In this document: in pieces, positions 8,977-22,057 of the stretch | Position numbering within the stretch: position 1 is the stretch's first letter | Layout: each line of letters begins with the position of its first letter | From: a virus | Length of the DNA: 58,489 nucleotides | Direction: 5' to 3' (one strand) | IMG/VR virus record: IMGVR_UViG_3300032087_004351 | Span: 1-58,489 of that record | Made by a program: the position numbers and the translations under genes | The notes under the pieces: model-generated | What the model saw: only the letters and a program-made list of their open reading frames with translations | The model's database searches: none | What the model was told of the DNA's origin: nothing

Positions 8977-10359
8977 ATGATTAAGTTTCAAGGAGGTGGT
9001 CTAAGCCAAGCGAATGCCTACTACATGGCCACTATGAGCCCTGAGCAGCGTGCTGCGATGGCCGAGCAATCTAGAAGAGGTCAGATGAGACAGTCTGGCA
9101 TGCGCTTAGGGGCTGGGGCTTTTGACTTTTTTAAAGGTAGGGCGGCGCAAAAAGACGCAGAAGGAAGGATCGAGGAACTAGGGGCGCAGGCTGAGGACAT
9201 TAAAGCGCAGCTTGGGGGCATGAGAGCCCCCAGCTCGATGGACCCAAATACGGTTGCCGAAGCCACAAGAAATGCTGCAATCCTAGGCTTTCAAGACCCA
9301 GTGTCTGACACCTCTGACGACTTGGCTTCACAGGCTATGGCTCTCGGGGCTGGCGCAGACCCTTCTAAGTTGTATGCAGCCGCCTCTGCACAAGATCAAG
9401 CTGCTGACGCCCGAGAAAGAGCGGAAGCTATGGCTCAATTCAACCAGGGGTTAGGTCTTGCGCAGCAAGACGCACTGAGGGACTATCAGCAAGATTACAA
9501 TCAGTTGGCTGGTGAGCTCGGCGATGTAAACCAACAACTCAATCAGGCCCAGCAAGAAAGTCTGATTGCGCAACAACAAAAAAATAGAGGTATTCAGGGA
9601 GCAATCACTGGAGGCATTGGTATTGCACAATCTCAAGTAAGACCAGGAGAAGACAGAGGGTTTAAAAACTGGTGGGGTCAAAACTTTGGGAACCAAGATC
9701 GCACAGACCAAGCGTGGACTGATCAACAAAACATGTTTGATCAACAAGCCCAGATTAGACAGCAGCAACTGCTTAATCAATATAATCAAGGTGACGGTAC
9801 AGGCGTTACCACAGGCAACGCTCCTGCAGACTCCTACGTAGGTGGGGTCGAAGGAATCCCCCTAGCTTACAATATTGATTTTAATCTTAACGACCCGAAC
9901 TACGATCCAACGGGTGGACTTGATCCAGGTGTCGACCCGTTGACTGGGGAAGAGGTCGAGGATTGGGTGCGCATAGCAAATATGAAGAACAACGCTATGC
10001 TGAGGGCTGTTAACAGGGATTATGCCCAAGGCGGTTCCGTACAGCAGACCCCAGGTGAATACGACCACGACACCAACGACATGATCTTGATGGCGCAGGG
10101 GAGAGACGGTATGCTTGTAGACACTGGTATTCGTCAGACGGGAGGAGAGTACGTTATCGATCCGTTTGACGCAGGAAACATGCGTCAGGCTCATGACAAG
10201 ATTGATCCTATGGAGCTAGAGGCCGTAAGAACTGGTCGCGCCGAGCTCAGCGAAGAGCTCTTGGCGGCCCTTATGCAGCTGTACGACGCCCTTCGTTTTG
10301 TCGACGAGCCTCAATTCCAGGACGACTACTACGAAAAGAAAATGAACGGATATGCCTAA
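8977..10359 (+). CDS. Putative internal virion / ejection protein, Ala/Gln-rich
   Basis: 460 residues. Residues 20-220 are strongly helical and rich in Ala and Gln (likely coiled coil); a Gln/Asn/Gly-rich linker follows, and the C-terminal 110 residues carry QTGGEYVIDPF and acidic helices. It is first of three consecutive large helical proteins between the tail hub and the lysis genes, a position occupied in podoviruses by proteins ejected with the DNA. It overlaps the next gene by eight bases. No homologue is recognised with certainty. Confidence 0.6.
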   Translation: MIKFQGGGLSQANAYYMATMSPEQRAAMAEQSRRGQMRQSGMRLGAGAFDFFKGRAAQKDAEGRIEELGAQAEDIKAQLGGMRAPSSMDPNTVAEATRNAAILGFQDPVSDTSDDLASQAMALGAGADPSKLYAAASAQDQAADARERAEAMAQFNQGLGLAQQDALRDYQQDYNQLAGELGDVNQQLNQAQQESLIAQQQKNRGIQGAITGGIGIAQSQVRPGEDRGFKNWWGQNFGNQDRTDQAWTDQQNMFDQQAQIRQQQLLNQYNQGDGTGVTTGNAPADSYVGGVEGIPLAYNIDFNLNDPNYDPTGGLDPGVDPLTGEEVEDWVRIANMKNNAMLRAVNRDYAQGGSVQQTPGEYDHDTNDMILMAQGRDGMLVDTGIRQTGGEYVIDPFDAGNMRQAHDKIDPMELEAVRTGRAELSEELLAALMQLYDALRFVDEPQFQDDYYEKKMNGYA

Positions 10360-11983
10360 GCAAAAGTATTACGACTATCTAAAGCCTGAGGCCCCTGCTC
10401 CGACGTTCTCGGATATGGTCGATCAGCAGATTGCGCTTATCAACGAAAGAAAGTCGCAAGAAGCTGCACAGCAGATGCAAATCGCTGCGCAGCAGCAAAA
10501 GATACAAGACTCTCAGGCCCAAGAACTATACAAGTTTAAGGTAGAAGATTTGTCAGAGCTGGATAGAGAGCTGTTCAACGCCAAGAAAGAATGGATGGGG
10601 GACCGCATCAACTCTTACTACTACAGCGGCAACAAAAGAGGCGAGTTCATGCAGGATGTAGCGGCTCTAAAGAACAGATTTGAAGAGCTAAAAGTCCATA
10701 CAGACAACACGAAAGCAGAAAGAGCAAAGCTGGAGGGGTACGTTTCTGGCACGACACCGTGGACAGATACGGCTATGGAGCTTAAGGACGACATCAACTC
10801 GTACAACCTCAAGCTTGAAAACTGGAAGAAGGGTGGAATAGATCCGTCTACGATACAGGTTGATCCAGCCACAGGCGACGCATATGCCCAATACACGGAC
10901 ATCAATGGTAACCCTCTTCTTGACGAACAGGGAAATCCTCAGTTTGGCATGGCGCACCTGTCTCCAACTAGAGGCGCAAAAGAATACTTTACGCCTACGG
11001 TTTCTCCGTACGGGAACTTGCTGCCAGGAAAATACTCCAAAGATTTTTCCGCAGCAGCAAGCAGACTCAAGAGCAACCCAAACATGACGTACGAGCAGAA
11101 GGTGGCTGAGCTTCAGGCATGGGTGACCGCAGACGCTATGCAGAACGCAGCCGTCAACGCTACGGCAATGAATGTGTTCAACGAGAACTACGGGAAGAAG
11201 GCTACTACTGTGCTAGAGAACGACGCTAAAACCGACCCAGGAGACGGTAGTTACGTGCCTATACACTTGAGAGAGTATGTAGACGAGACCATGAAGTTCC
11301 TTATAGGGAACCTTGAAGACACTTCGTCTGACGGCAGCGGAGGATCTCTAAAAGGCGGCTTCCCCTCTATTGTAACGTTTGATAAGACTTTGTACTCCCC
11401 TCCATATGTAAGGATGGATAGCGCTGATAATATGCACGACTTTTATGGGTCAGGCAATCTTATGAATGGGATTACAAACCTGATGGTTCCTAAGGCTGGA
11501 ACAGGTGGGTCAAATATTATTGTCCCAGTTAGTCATGATGCTAATTGGCACGGGGCTGATCCAAGATATGGACAAGACGACACCAACTTTAAGGTTCTGG
11601 CCCTGGCTGTAGACCAGGACAAGAACCTGGTGGTAGATATAGAGATGTATTTTAAACTTACGGAAGAAGAGGCAGCTATGGATCCAGAATTGCAGGACAG
11701 AAAAGCAAAGCTTATTTCAATGGGCCTTCCAGAAGAAGCCGAAAAAATTTCAAGGAAAAAGAAAGTAGTACACACCGTTATAGCTCCAGTGTCTTACGGA
11801 AACTCATTCCCATACAAGACTCAAAGAAACCCAGAATATATGAGTATTTTGGCTCAGCTTGCAGCGGCTAAAGGGTACAAGATTGACAATCAGCTTGACG
11901 CTGCAGCAAAGGGGCTGGACATCCTTGAAGACTTTAACGATGAGCAGGCGCAAATTGCTTACTCATTGCCTCAGGGACAATAA
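10352..11983 (+). CDS. Putative internal virion protein, coiled-coil N-terminus
   Basis: 543 residues. Residues 20-75 form a Gln-rich predicted coiled coil, residues 75-130 a charged helical segment, and the rest is mixed alpha/beta with Asn/Pro/Gly loops. No transmembrane segment or enzyme motif is seen. The start overlaps the preceding gene by eight bases. Position between two other large helical proteins suggests a core or ejection protein; this is inferred from order. Confidence 0.6.
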   Translation: MPKQKYYDYLKPEAPAPTFSDMVDQQIALINERKSQEAAQQMQIAAQQQKIQDSQAQELYKFKVEDLSELDRELFNAKKEWMGDRINSYYYSGNKRGEFMQDVAALKNRFEELKVHTDNTKAERAKLEGYVSGTTPWTDTAMELKDDINSYNLKLENWKKGGIDPSTIQVDPATGDAYAQYTDINGNPLLDEQGNPQFGMAHLSPTRGAKEYFTPTVSPYGNLLPGKYSKDFSAAASRLKSNPNMTYEQKVAELQAWVTADAMQNAAVNATAMNVFNENYGKKATTVLENDAKTDPGDGSYVPIHLREYVDETMKFLIGNLEDTSSDGSGGSLKGGFPSIVTFDKTLYSPPYVRMDSADNMHDFYGSGNLMNGITNLMVPKAGTGGSNIIVPVSHDANWHGADPRYGQDDTNFKVLALAVDQDKNLVVDIEMYFKLTEEEAAMDPELQDRKAKLISMGLPEEAEKISRKKKVVHTVIAPVSYGNSFPYKTQRNPEYMSILAQLAAAKGYKIDNQLDAAAKGLDILEDFNDEQAQIAYSLPQGQ

Positions 11984-11990
11984 AGTTCAT

Positions 11991-11998
11991 TATATTTG
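11991..11998 (+). promoter_or_regulatory. Promoter -7 box (TATATTTG) of the giant gene
   Basis: TATATTTG lies eight bases after the stop at 11983 and 14 bases before the ATG at 12013. A TTG at 11966-11968 gives an approximate -33 element. It supports 12013, not the internal TTG at 12416, as the real start of the giant gene. Confidence 0.65.
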
Positions 11999-12012
11999 TA
12001 AAAAGCATTTAA

Positions 12013-15000
12013 ATGGCTAAAACCAACAAAGAGTACTTGGAAGGCCTCGAAGGTCAGGACCAATCTTTTTTTTTTAGGAGAAGATTCAACGGAGGTTTCA
12101 AACTCGGGTTCTCCTTCAGGCGGGACTTCATCGGGATCTACCTCGAATTCCCAAAAAGAACCTATAGGTTCGGATATTCAACTTCTTGACGTTAGCACTA
12201 TACCTCCTAATGTATGGAAGTTAATTTCAAACTCTCCTCATCCGACATATTACAGTCCTGACAGACGTCCCAACGATCCAGCTAACGACGTAACCCCTCA
12301 AGAATTTACGTCGTATCAGGAAGAGGGGGATGAGCCGTTCTACTTCGATTCAAATGCCTCTAATCTTGATAAGTGGTCGCCAGACAACCCAGGAGGCGTA
12401 AGCCCTCTAAGTACCTTGGCCCCCGCTGAATATTACGCGGGAGCATGGAGCAGAACAACGATTCCAGCCTCCTTATATGTCGAAGAAGCGAAGTATTTAG
12501 ATGCAAAATTCAACATAGAGCCTCGTTCTGGTAGAAAATACCCTTACAAAGGCACCACAGGCGTTCTTAAAAATGGGACAATCATTCCAGACGCCATTGG
12601 CGACATATCTGTTCTAAACAACTTTCAATATGGAAGCCTCGAAGAATCTTTTGAGGATCACATGAAAGACGTAAAGGCCGAAATTCTACAGAAGGCAGAA
12701 GAGTTTCCTGACGACTTTAAACTTATGTCGGAAGAAGATCAGAGGGCTTGGGTTGCTAATAGGCAGGTCAAGTTAGAAAGCATGTGGAATAATGCGTATG
12801 ACGAATGGGACATTAATGTGCAGCAACCTGTACTTAAGCAAATAGAAAATGTTAACGCAAACGTCCAGCTTCAAAATACATGGAGCCCAGAAGTCATAAA
12901 TGCACTGTTCAGAGTTTCCGATCCAGAGTCCGTGGAAGAGGCTTTTGGTGGCGACACAATAGACTTTAGTAAGTTGCGACCTAGAACAGGCGTAGGAGAA
13001 TTTAAATTTTCAGAAGATGCGCCTGGGATACCTATACCTCAGGTCACTGTAAATATTCCAGGATTTGGAATAACAAACAATGTGGGCCTTTCTCTGAATG
13101 ACTTTTTTGCGGGTTCAGATCAGGAGTTACCTCAACAAATGTTTGAGCCTGTGTACGGGGACGTAAGATCGCTTCAGATCGTAGACAGAGAAGAGCGTAG
13201 AGCAAGACCTACAGACCAAATTGGAGTTATAGGGTCTAAACTAACAGAAGAAGGTAAAAAGTGGTTCGAAAAATGGGTTGACCCTAGAGCTGAAAAATAC
13301 ACTCAACAGGCATTGTCACAGGCGGATTCGATGTACAGGAATTCGTGGTATAGAGGAGGACTTCTTGGGATGCTAGAAAAAACCATTGAAAGAAATGTTC
13401 ATCCAAGAAGTATTGACCCATACGAGACTGGCGGTGGTGAAGCGGGAAATATAGTTCGGCCAGCCGACCCCCGTCTCCAGGGGGAAGGCGACCGCGCAAG
13501 GTCTAAACAAGCACGTGATATAGAAAAGGAATTTTTCAATGCGCTAGAGACTTTAGGCAAAGCTCTTCGTCCAGAAATTGAAACCAATAGAAAAGATTGG
13601 GATAATATATACTCGTCGGCTTATATAGATTACGCTAAAAAAGTTCTTCCATCCATCCGCGCCTACACAAACCAGACAAAATACGGACTCGAAAATGTTT
13701 CTAAGGAAACTGCGATGAAGTTTTTAATGGATCACGTTGTGCCTGAGACACTTCCAGCGAACTTTGAATCTATAAAAGATAGACAGGATATAAAATCTAT
13801 TTTTGGCCGAACTTCTTTAGGCAAATATGATGACTTTGTTCAGACTGAAACATATAGAAAGTTCTATGAAAAAGAGCAAAGCTCTGCCTCGTCATACAAC
13901 GCAGCCATCAACGCCAGTGTTAACAATAAGAAGGAATTCTTAGTCGATCAAAATGGCAATGTTTCCGCAGAAACTCTTTTTCAATTTGAAAGCGGGGTTT
14001 ATACTTTAGAAGAACTATTATCTTTTGACGATAGTGCTTATGGAGATAGTATCGACGTAATTCCTGTAGAATATGGGGATCATGTAAAGAAAAGTTCTAG
14101 AGAGTTTATATTCCATCAAATGCTAGAGAAGCGAGCGAAAAATAAACTGGCAGCTCAATACGGTAGAACAATGGAGTATGGGGAACATGAGGGCACTGAC
14201 GTTTACGACCAGCTTATTTTCGTCGAGGACCCATACGTATCTGGTCATTATCTCAACACTTCAGATTATTCGTACTTTAAGGACTTAGAAGAGAAGATTT
14301 ATTTTGACATGCTCAAAGATGATCAGGGATCCCTGATGTCTCTTTATTTTAATTCAGACGGAGTAAAGCTTATGCTCGACGACTCGGAGACGGTCGGAGA
14401 GAGAAATAGCAGGTGGAGCGAGATTAAAACAAACTTGAGCCAAGGGGTCGGAGACCTTCAAAGCTCTTTGGATGCTTGGAATTCAAATTCACGAATAGGC
14501 CTTGAAGAAAGTGGTTTTGCCAATGTGATCAGGAGCAACCCTCTCACGGCGCCCCTTGAGCCTTTGGCATTGATGTCGGAAGTTACGTGGAGAAGCGATG
14601 AAGAGCTAAAAGCAAGCAGGGAAAGATATTACTATCGAGAGTACTACAGAAACCTAGAAAATAGAGCTATTGACCTGAAGAAAAACAAGCTAGCCAATAC
14701 AGCTTCTATGCTTCACGCATACGGCCAAACTGCGTTAGCGAACGATGCCGATTACCTTGAAGACCTAGAGGGAATTGCATCAAGGGTCTCGTGGGATAAC
14801 GAGTGGAATGAATATATACTTCCTAGCGTTAGGTCTCTGCCTACAACTGCCGCTGCTATGGCGGCAGGTGCCGTTACAACTGTTGCAACAGGCGGAAACA
14901 CAGTAGCAGGAGCCCTTGTTGCTGGCGGATTTATGTATAACACAGTTGGGTCTAAGTGGTATTTGGACTCATACTTAGACCCCAACAAAGATTGGATGGA

Positions 15001-18000
15001 TGATGGGTTTTGGGGTAATCGAATGATGACCGCTAGAGGAATGGGGGCCGCTGAAGGCGCAGGTGAATTTGCGCAATTCCTTTTACTTGGTAGCGCAGGT
15101 ACAATCGTTAAGTATTCAGGATTAGGCTCAGTTTTACCTAAGGCTGCAACCAGGGGGGTTGCAGACAGATTTATAACTAGGGTTATAAACGGAGAGCTGC
15201 AGATTGCAGAAAGATCGGCTTTTCAGCTTTTTCAGGATGTAACTATCGGAGGGCTGACGTATCAGGGTGTAAACGCTGTTGGAGAGGCCATCGCCGAAGG
15301 CTCAACGGGTGGCTTACAGTATGTATTAGAGCAATATGCTACAAAACAACCTATAGACGCGGGAGAGTTTTGGGACCGCGTTGCTCACGATGCGAAAATA
15401 GGTGTATACTCGTCATTTATAATATCTGGTGGCAGCCTCTCGGTTCAGAACGGCACGGCGGCGATTATGAGTCAAATAGATCCAAATTCATATTTAGGTC
15501 AAAAATATCAAGCAAAACAAAGGGCAAGAGTTATTGACTCAATAATTCAAAATGGAGAGCTTTACGGAGTCAGAAACGCTCAGCAAGCAAAATCCCTAAG
15601 AGACGCGATGAAAAGTCTTAGGGAGTCTCTTGACGGCAGAGACGTTCAGGTCTCCAAAGACGAATTGGCTAAAATTCTTTCTGGCGAACCGTCAAAAGCC
15701 ATAGCTCTTACAGAGGAAGAGCAAAAATATATGATCCGAATAAAGGCCCTTCTTTCAGAAGTTACAGCGGCGAAGGGCGTTGAAGGATCTGTATATCAGC
15801 TTCTTATGGATCAGGGTAGATATGACTTAGTTGCAGAGCAAATAGCAAGAGACAACCTAAATCAATTTTATGAATTTGCTCTTTCTTTTGATGAAAGAGG
15901 CATTACTATAGATGGAAATGGTGCGGCGAGAACAGCAGACGGAAAACTAGCCACTGGATATGGCTCAAGGCTGGACTCTATTCTCGGAAAGCTTTCTGAA
16001 GAAGAAAGACAGAAGTACACAGAGGGAAAGAAGGCAAATGACTTGGCCACCAAGATATTAAAGGCGCAGGCAAGGACTAATGCCTCTAGGATTTTAGGCC
16101 TAAATGTAGTCAATCCATATAGAGGCACGCTAGAAAAACAATCCGAAAACCCTTCAAGTGGGTTTGTCTTGACTGCTGACTCTGATGGTAACGTGGCAGA
16201 AGTTGATCCAAGCCAGCTCGACGGCATGGACTCACGGCGAATTGGGCTGATTGAGGTTGCTGCTCAGTTTGTGGCTGATGCAGAAGGACGGGTTAGGGTT
16301 ATAGTTCACACAGACAGGTCAAGCTTTGTAAAAGCGACTAGAAGTGAGGTTGGTGCTGGAGCTTACTTTGAAGCCACTCAAGAGCAGCGTGAGCAAGGGA
16401 TGCAAGATGAAGTCCATATACTTATGGATGAGAAAACTTCTGAAGGGGACATCACTAGAGCTTTGGTTCACGAGCTCGGTCACTTCAAGTTTCAGGCGCT
16501 CGTAAACAATAGAAAAACAAGAAAAGAGCTGTACGGTAAGATTTTAGAAATAGCTCAAGAGACCAACAAGAAAGGAGAGTTTGTCAATCCTTTTGTTGCT
16601 TCGCTTGTAGCTACAGTTCTAGAAGAGTACGGAGAGGCTGGATACGATGAAGTAGCGCTCGAAAAAGAAGTAATTAACCACTTTGTTCAGTCTCTGGCTG
16701 CTGGACTACATACAGACGAGGGTATGCTTAACGTGTTTGTAGACCAGATAGGTCGCAAACACATCAGAAAGTCTGACGCCTTGAAAGCGGTGCTTGATTT
16801 CTCTGAATACGTAAGTAAAACAGCAGGTGAATACGTTTCATTCAGTAAGTCGGAGTTTGAGCAAGCAAAAATGCACGAGCAACAAGAGCAACAAGCTCAA
16901 GAGATGGAGTTTACAGAGGCGGATGAAGGAGTAAACGAACCCAATCCTAACAACCAAGAGGCCATGGAGTCTCGTAAGTTCAGCAAGCCGTTTACTTACC
17001 TGCAGAACACAAAGCTGCAATACTCGTTTAATGAGATGGATTATAGCGTACGAGGTGCTTTGTTCCCCGTGCAGAGAACCATGACGGTGACGGTAAAGGA
17101 TTACAACCACTTTAGAAACCTTTATGCAAAGCTTACTGGAAACGGCGCTGCTCCTGGCCGTATGACCGACATAGTATACTTCAAGGACGGTAAGGCATAC
17201 AAGGTCAATCCGCCTAAGCCCAAGTTGGACAGGGAGACGGGGGAACCGATTATTATGGAGGTTCCAAAGTACAAGGGGTGGCAAGCAAGACAGATTGAGC
17301 AGATGGAGGCTGAGGTTGCGGGTAAGCTTCACATTGTTCGAAACCTAGACGCACTGCAAAGACAATTCCATCAGTCATTTAATAACTCGATAGTAAGCAA
17401 ATACGCAAACTCAGAGGCATTTTTCCCGTACGAAACATACTCTTTAGAAACTTTCAACAAGATGTCTGCTGCAGAGAAAGCAGTTATCGTTGAAGCGGCT
17501 TTAGCAAACCTTAATGCTTTCTTTGAGATGGGACTCACCGTAGAGGAGATAGAGTCTAGGGCAGAACAGCCAGGGTCTCCTCTTCAGTCTCCTTGGCTTG
17601 ACGTAAAGAAAAACCTAGACATATTTAATGCAGCGAACAACAAGGTAGAGACTAGGGCTGAAAAGAAAGCTAAGCTTCAAGAAGGCGTTGAGCGCCACGG
17701 CGTAGCACCGTGGCAGCTCATGCCGAAAGACTCTATGGCTTATGAAAGAAGGAGGGTAAACTTTGCTCTCTTGTCAAATGAGGATCTAAATTACGCGCTT
17801 CAAGAACTTAAAAAGCTTGACAGCGGCAGATCTATGGACGGCCCACTTATGCCTCTTCAGTCTATCAAGATCGGATCCCTGGACGGATCCTCGAAGGCCG
17901 ATAAGCGGAGAGTTCCAAAAAAACATGTTGGAAAAGACGGCCTTATTAAAGGGGTTCCAGAGGTCAATCAAGCAAAGCACCTTCTTGAGGCGGTAAAGAA

Positions 18001-21000
18001 GCACGTTATGCGACTTAATCCAACGCTCTCCGAGGGAGATGCGCTTCAAGCAGCATTAGTGGCTATTGAAAAAGCTTCGTTTACTACTCACAACATTGAT
18101 TTGACTAGAGATGGGGTGATTGAATTCAAAATGTCATTTAAGGGTGTTGACGGAAAAACATACACGACGACATTTAGATCAAATCAAAGGCTTGCAGACG
18201 GAACGCTTAGAGAAGTCACTGGTCTTGCTGGAGGGCCGCGAGGCGCTATCGGCAGACCTAACGAAGTACACTCTAATACCTCGGAGCAAGCTCAAAAAGA
18301 AATTATAACAAACGCCAGAAAGGTTCAACAGTCGGACTCTACTGAACACTATGTGTTGCTTCTTAGAGCCCTTACTGCAGAAAACTCCTTTAAGAATCCG
18401 CTCACGTCTGTAATACTCATAGATTCTATGCTTCAAACTATTGAAGAGTTTGGAGATGTGAAGGTTAAAGACGGAAGCAGAACGATCACTGTGAAACAAA
18501 AGGTCGCAGAGGTGCTTCAGCAGTACATGGAAAAAGTCCACTCTACCGAAGAGTGGATTGAAATAGAGACAAAATATCTAGACGGAACGGATGAAGTTTT
18601 AGACCCGTCTAAGTTTACACTGACTGTTTGGGAGAATTCGTATCAGAACAAGATAAACACCAATGTTCCAGGTCTTTCTCAGAAGAACAACATGGTTCAG
18701 ATTACCGAGGAGGGCGTCATTAGCTTCCTGACTCAGTTAAAAGAGATTGCCCCAACGTCAGGATTCGGGTTTGGCGCTCGGGGTGATTTCATCGCACGAG
18801 TTCTTGGTCCTCAAGTAGGGCTGTCTAAGATAGGCTTTGTCTCAAAGGAGTCTTTTCTTGAGTCTATAAACGACCCACTGTTTAGTGACGCTCAGCCAGG
18901 AGACGTTGTTGCGGCTTCATTTGTAAATATGTCTACAGATGCTGACGGCAACTCTCTTGTAAAGCCTGTAAACGTAAGAGACACTGTAACAAAGGCTAAA
19001 AGCAAAAACATATCGTATGAATACGGAGTCGAGGGGTCGGCTGGGTTTTATGTTCTGGGGGCATTTTTGAGCCCAACTGAGCTGGGTGTAGAGTTTACTC
19101 CTAGAGCTAGAATGACGGCCCTAGCTAAGTTGTCAGGCGCTCAAGAAGGTTCTCTGGCCGCTGAGTCTAGAAGGCTTCGTGGTAGAATTTACGTTGAGGG
19201 AGCAACTTCTTGGGAGCAGTCAACTGCTACTCACTACGGCAACATGATTGCCACTCTTTCTAGAAAGCTCCAAGACAAGTATTCTGACTTACTTCTTCTT
19301 CAGCAGGATATCGAAACGTTTAGAAAGGAGAAGCTCCCAGAGTCTCAAGACTTTGAGATGCACATGAACCTGTACTACGGCAAACTTAGAACAGACCTTG
19401 AACTAGTTGAGAAAATCCTGGACAATGTAAACAAGCTTTCTTCCAAGCGCGGAATAAAGGCAAGCGATCTTTCAGATTTCTTGTATGCGATGCACGCTAG
19501 AGAGCGTAACGCACACATAGCTAAGCAGAGGCCAGAAATTCTTGACGGCTCTGGTATGTCAGATGAGATGGCAGAAGAGATTTTAAATGAGCTCGATTCG
19601 CCAGAAATGAGAGAAGTAGCGGCGGAGGCGATGAAGTTAGTGTCGTTAACCAGACAATACATGGTTGAGGGTGGACTAGAAAAGAGGTCAACCATAGAGG
19701 CTTGGGAGGCTATGTACGAACACTACGTGCCTCTCAATGGACTGGCAGAAGACGAGTTTGACGGCGAGACGAACTCATACCCAAGCGGAGGAGCAGGCAT
19801 GGCTATTTATGGTCCGTCTTCAAAGAAAGCTAGGGGAAGATCTTCAAAGACTGGGGTAAACATCTTGGGTAGCATGGCCATGCAGACTGCTGCGGTGATG
19901 CAACGCGCAAGAAAAGACCAAGCAATGCTTTCTCTCTACAGGATGGCCGAAAACAATCCTAACGAAAATGTTTGGTCTGTACACGGACCAGGCAACAGAC
20001 TCACCGTTATGGGTCAGGAGCTTAGCGATGAGGCTATGAGAAACAGGAATGACGTTGTTCCGCTTAGGATCAACGGAAGGCAGCACTTTATCAGGTTTAA
20101 AAACGAAAACCACGCGAAGGCTCTCAAGGGTATGACCACTGAGCAGCTTAACTTCGTGACAAGGTTGTACAGCAAATATTCTACGTTCCTAAGAAATTCA
20201 TTTACGGTATGGAACCCATCGTTCTTCTTGCCTAACTTCATTCGAGATGTGCAGTCAGCATTGTTCAACGCTGCCGCTGAAATAGATAGAGAAGGGGGTA
20301 TTCTTGAAGGTATGGGTCTTACTGCAACAGAGTTCAATAAAAAACTCATGGGCACGACACTGTCCGCCTTGATGTCTCTGTTGGGCAAGGCATCTCTTGG
20401 GCTCAATATGAATGCAGAAATGCAGGGCTATGTAGATGAGTGGATGGCTGCTGGTGGAAGAACGGGCTGGTCTTATTCTGACACGCTGAATAAAGTTGTT
20501 TCAGATCTTAACGACAAATCAAGAGGTAGAACTAAAGCTGGAGCACGACTTGGTAAGGCTTGGGGATGGACTGTCGGCGGTGTCGCTTCTTACGTAGAGG
20601 GTATCAACGAAGCGTTTGAAAACTCGATAAGACTTGCCGCGTATATCGAAGCTAGAAAGGCTGGTGCTACAAAAAACAGAGCGGCAGAGCTGTCAAAGAA
20701 CATCACCGTAAACTTCAACAAGTCTGGAGAAGTCAGCCCGTCGATAAACGCCATGTACTTGTTCTTTAACGCAGCAATGCAAGGTGTTGACAGGTTTGGA
20801 CAGACGTTCATGACGCAGAAAAGAAAGGTTCCTAAGACTGAAAACAACCCAGACGGAGGAGGAAGAAGGGGTATTACAGCCGCTCAGAAGATGGGGGTTG
20901 GGATGGTTGGGATTTCATTTGCGCAGACAGTCTTTAATATTCTTATGTCAGGAAGAGATGACGACGACGAACTGTATTACAAGAAGGACATACCAGACTA

Positions 21001-22057
21001 CAGAAAGCAGAGAAACTTTGTCATCTTTACTGGACAAAGAGACAACGTCCAAGTACCTCTTCCTTATGGAATAAACATTTTCTCAAACGTAGGGATGACG
21101 CTGGCAGAACTTTGTTTTGGCATTACCGATGTAGACGATGCGGCCTTGTTCTTGGCGATATCTGCCAACTCATCGTTCAACCCTATTGCGTTTGGGCATG
21201 GAGATAATGTTGGCTCTTATGCTGCAACTACACTTTCGCCTACATTCCTAAAGCCATTCGTAGAAGTTGCAATGAATGAGACGTATTTCGGAACCCCAGT
21301 ATACAGAGAGCAGTACGATTTTGGAACTGAAGTGCCAGAATACACGCTCTCTTATAGAGCTCCAGAGTGGATGGTTGAGATAAACAAGGCGCTAAACGAA
21401 GCTAGCGGAGGCAAAGAGTATATAAGCGGGGATATGGACTTTAATCCAGATCCTATATACTACCTCATACAATCGATGCTTGGAGGCTCTGGTAAGTTCT
21501 TCTCAGAAACATTTGATCTTGGCTACACTGGATACAAGGTCATAGAAAATGCCATTAACGAAACGGATGAAAACACTGGATTCCTTGAGGCCCTTGAGAA
21601 AACAGAGAAGCCAAAGCTGAGAAGAAGCGATATACCTATCCTCAAACTTATATACGCAGATCCCAACCGATTCTATGACTTTGACTTGTTTGAGAAAAAC
21701 AGCAAAGAAGTCAGGCAGTATAGAAATCAGGCGGACAAATATCTTGAGCAAAAAACAGATGATGTCGAAGGATTGGACTTCACTGGAATTGGAAACAAAG
21801 AAGAGGGACTCATTAAAGAACTCAACGATACAGAGGCAATACTACAAGACATTAGAAATCTTCGCGTTGCTGTAAGAAATTCAGACCTTAACTACATCGA
21901 AAAAAATAACGTACTATATGACCTTGACGTAGAGGAGTCAAAGACAGTCGTGTACTTTAACGCCAAGTACTATGAACTTAGAGGGCAGTACATTGATCCA
22001 CGCCCAACAGGACTTATCTCCGAAAAGGAACTTAGAAAAGCATTTGGAGTAGAATGA
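12013..22057 (+). CDS. Giant polyvalent ejection protein with zincin-type HExxH motif; reading frame broken at a T10 run
   Basis: From ATG 12013 the frame ends at a TGA (12187-12189) after 58 codons, but skipping one T in the ten-T run at 12066-12075 joins it to an open frame running to 22057, giving about 3,347 residues. Without the shift the long frame has only an internal TTG (12416) and 3,213 residues. In full-length numbering, about 944-984 is a Gly/Ala-rich hydrophobic stretch (possible membrane segment) and 1486-1490 is HELGH, a zinc metallopeptidase signature. Residues 2730-2915 contain VWNPSFFLPNFIRD and NITVNFNKSG, typical of large polyvalent protein domain LPD38. It is followed by the holin with a four-base overlap. 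Likely ejected into the host at infection; the protease substrate is unknown. Confidence 0.75.
12066..12075 (+). other. Ten-T homopolymer: frameshift or slippage site
   Basis: A run of exactly ten T bases follows CAATC. Nine (or twelve) T would fuse the 12013 frame with the 3.2 kb-codon frame downstream. Either the count is wrong in this assembly or RNA polymerase slippage on the run makes a mixture of full-length and 58-residue products. Confidence 0.8.

Noticed and set aside
2893-10194. Long - strand open frames opposite the tail and ejection genes (for example 2893-3318 and 9862-10194)
   Set aside because: They are shadows of well-supported + strand genes, without promoters, leader motifs or coding-like composition.
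12416-12418. TTG at 12416 as start of the giant gene
   Set aside because: The open frame continues upstream to the ten-T run, and a promoter plus ATG lie at 11991-12015; a frameshift at the run is the simpler explanation.
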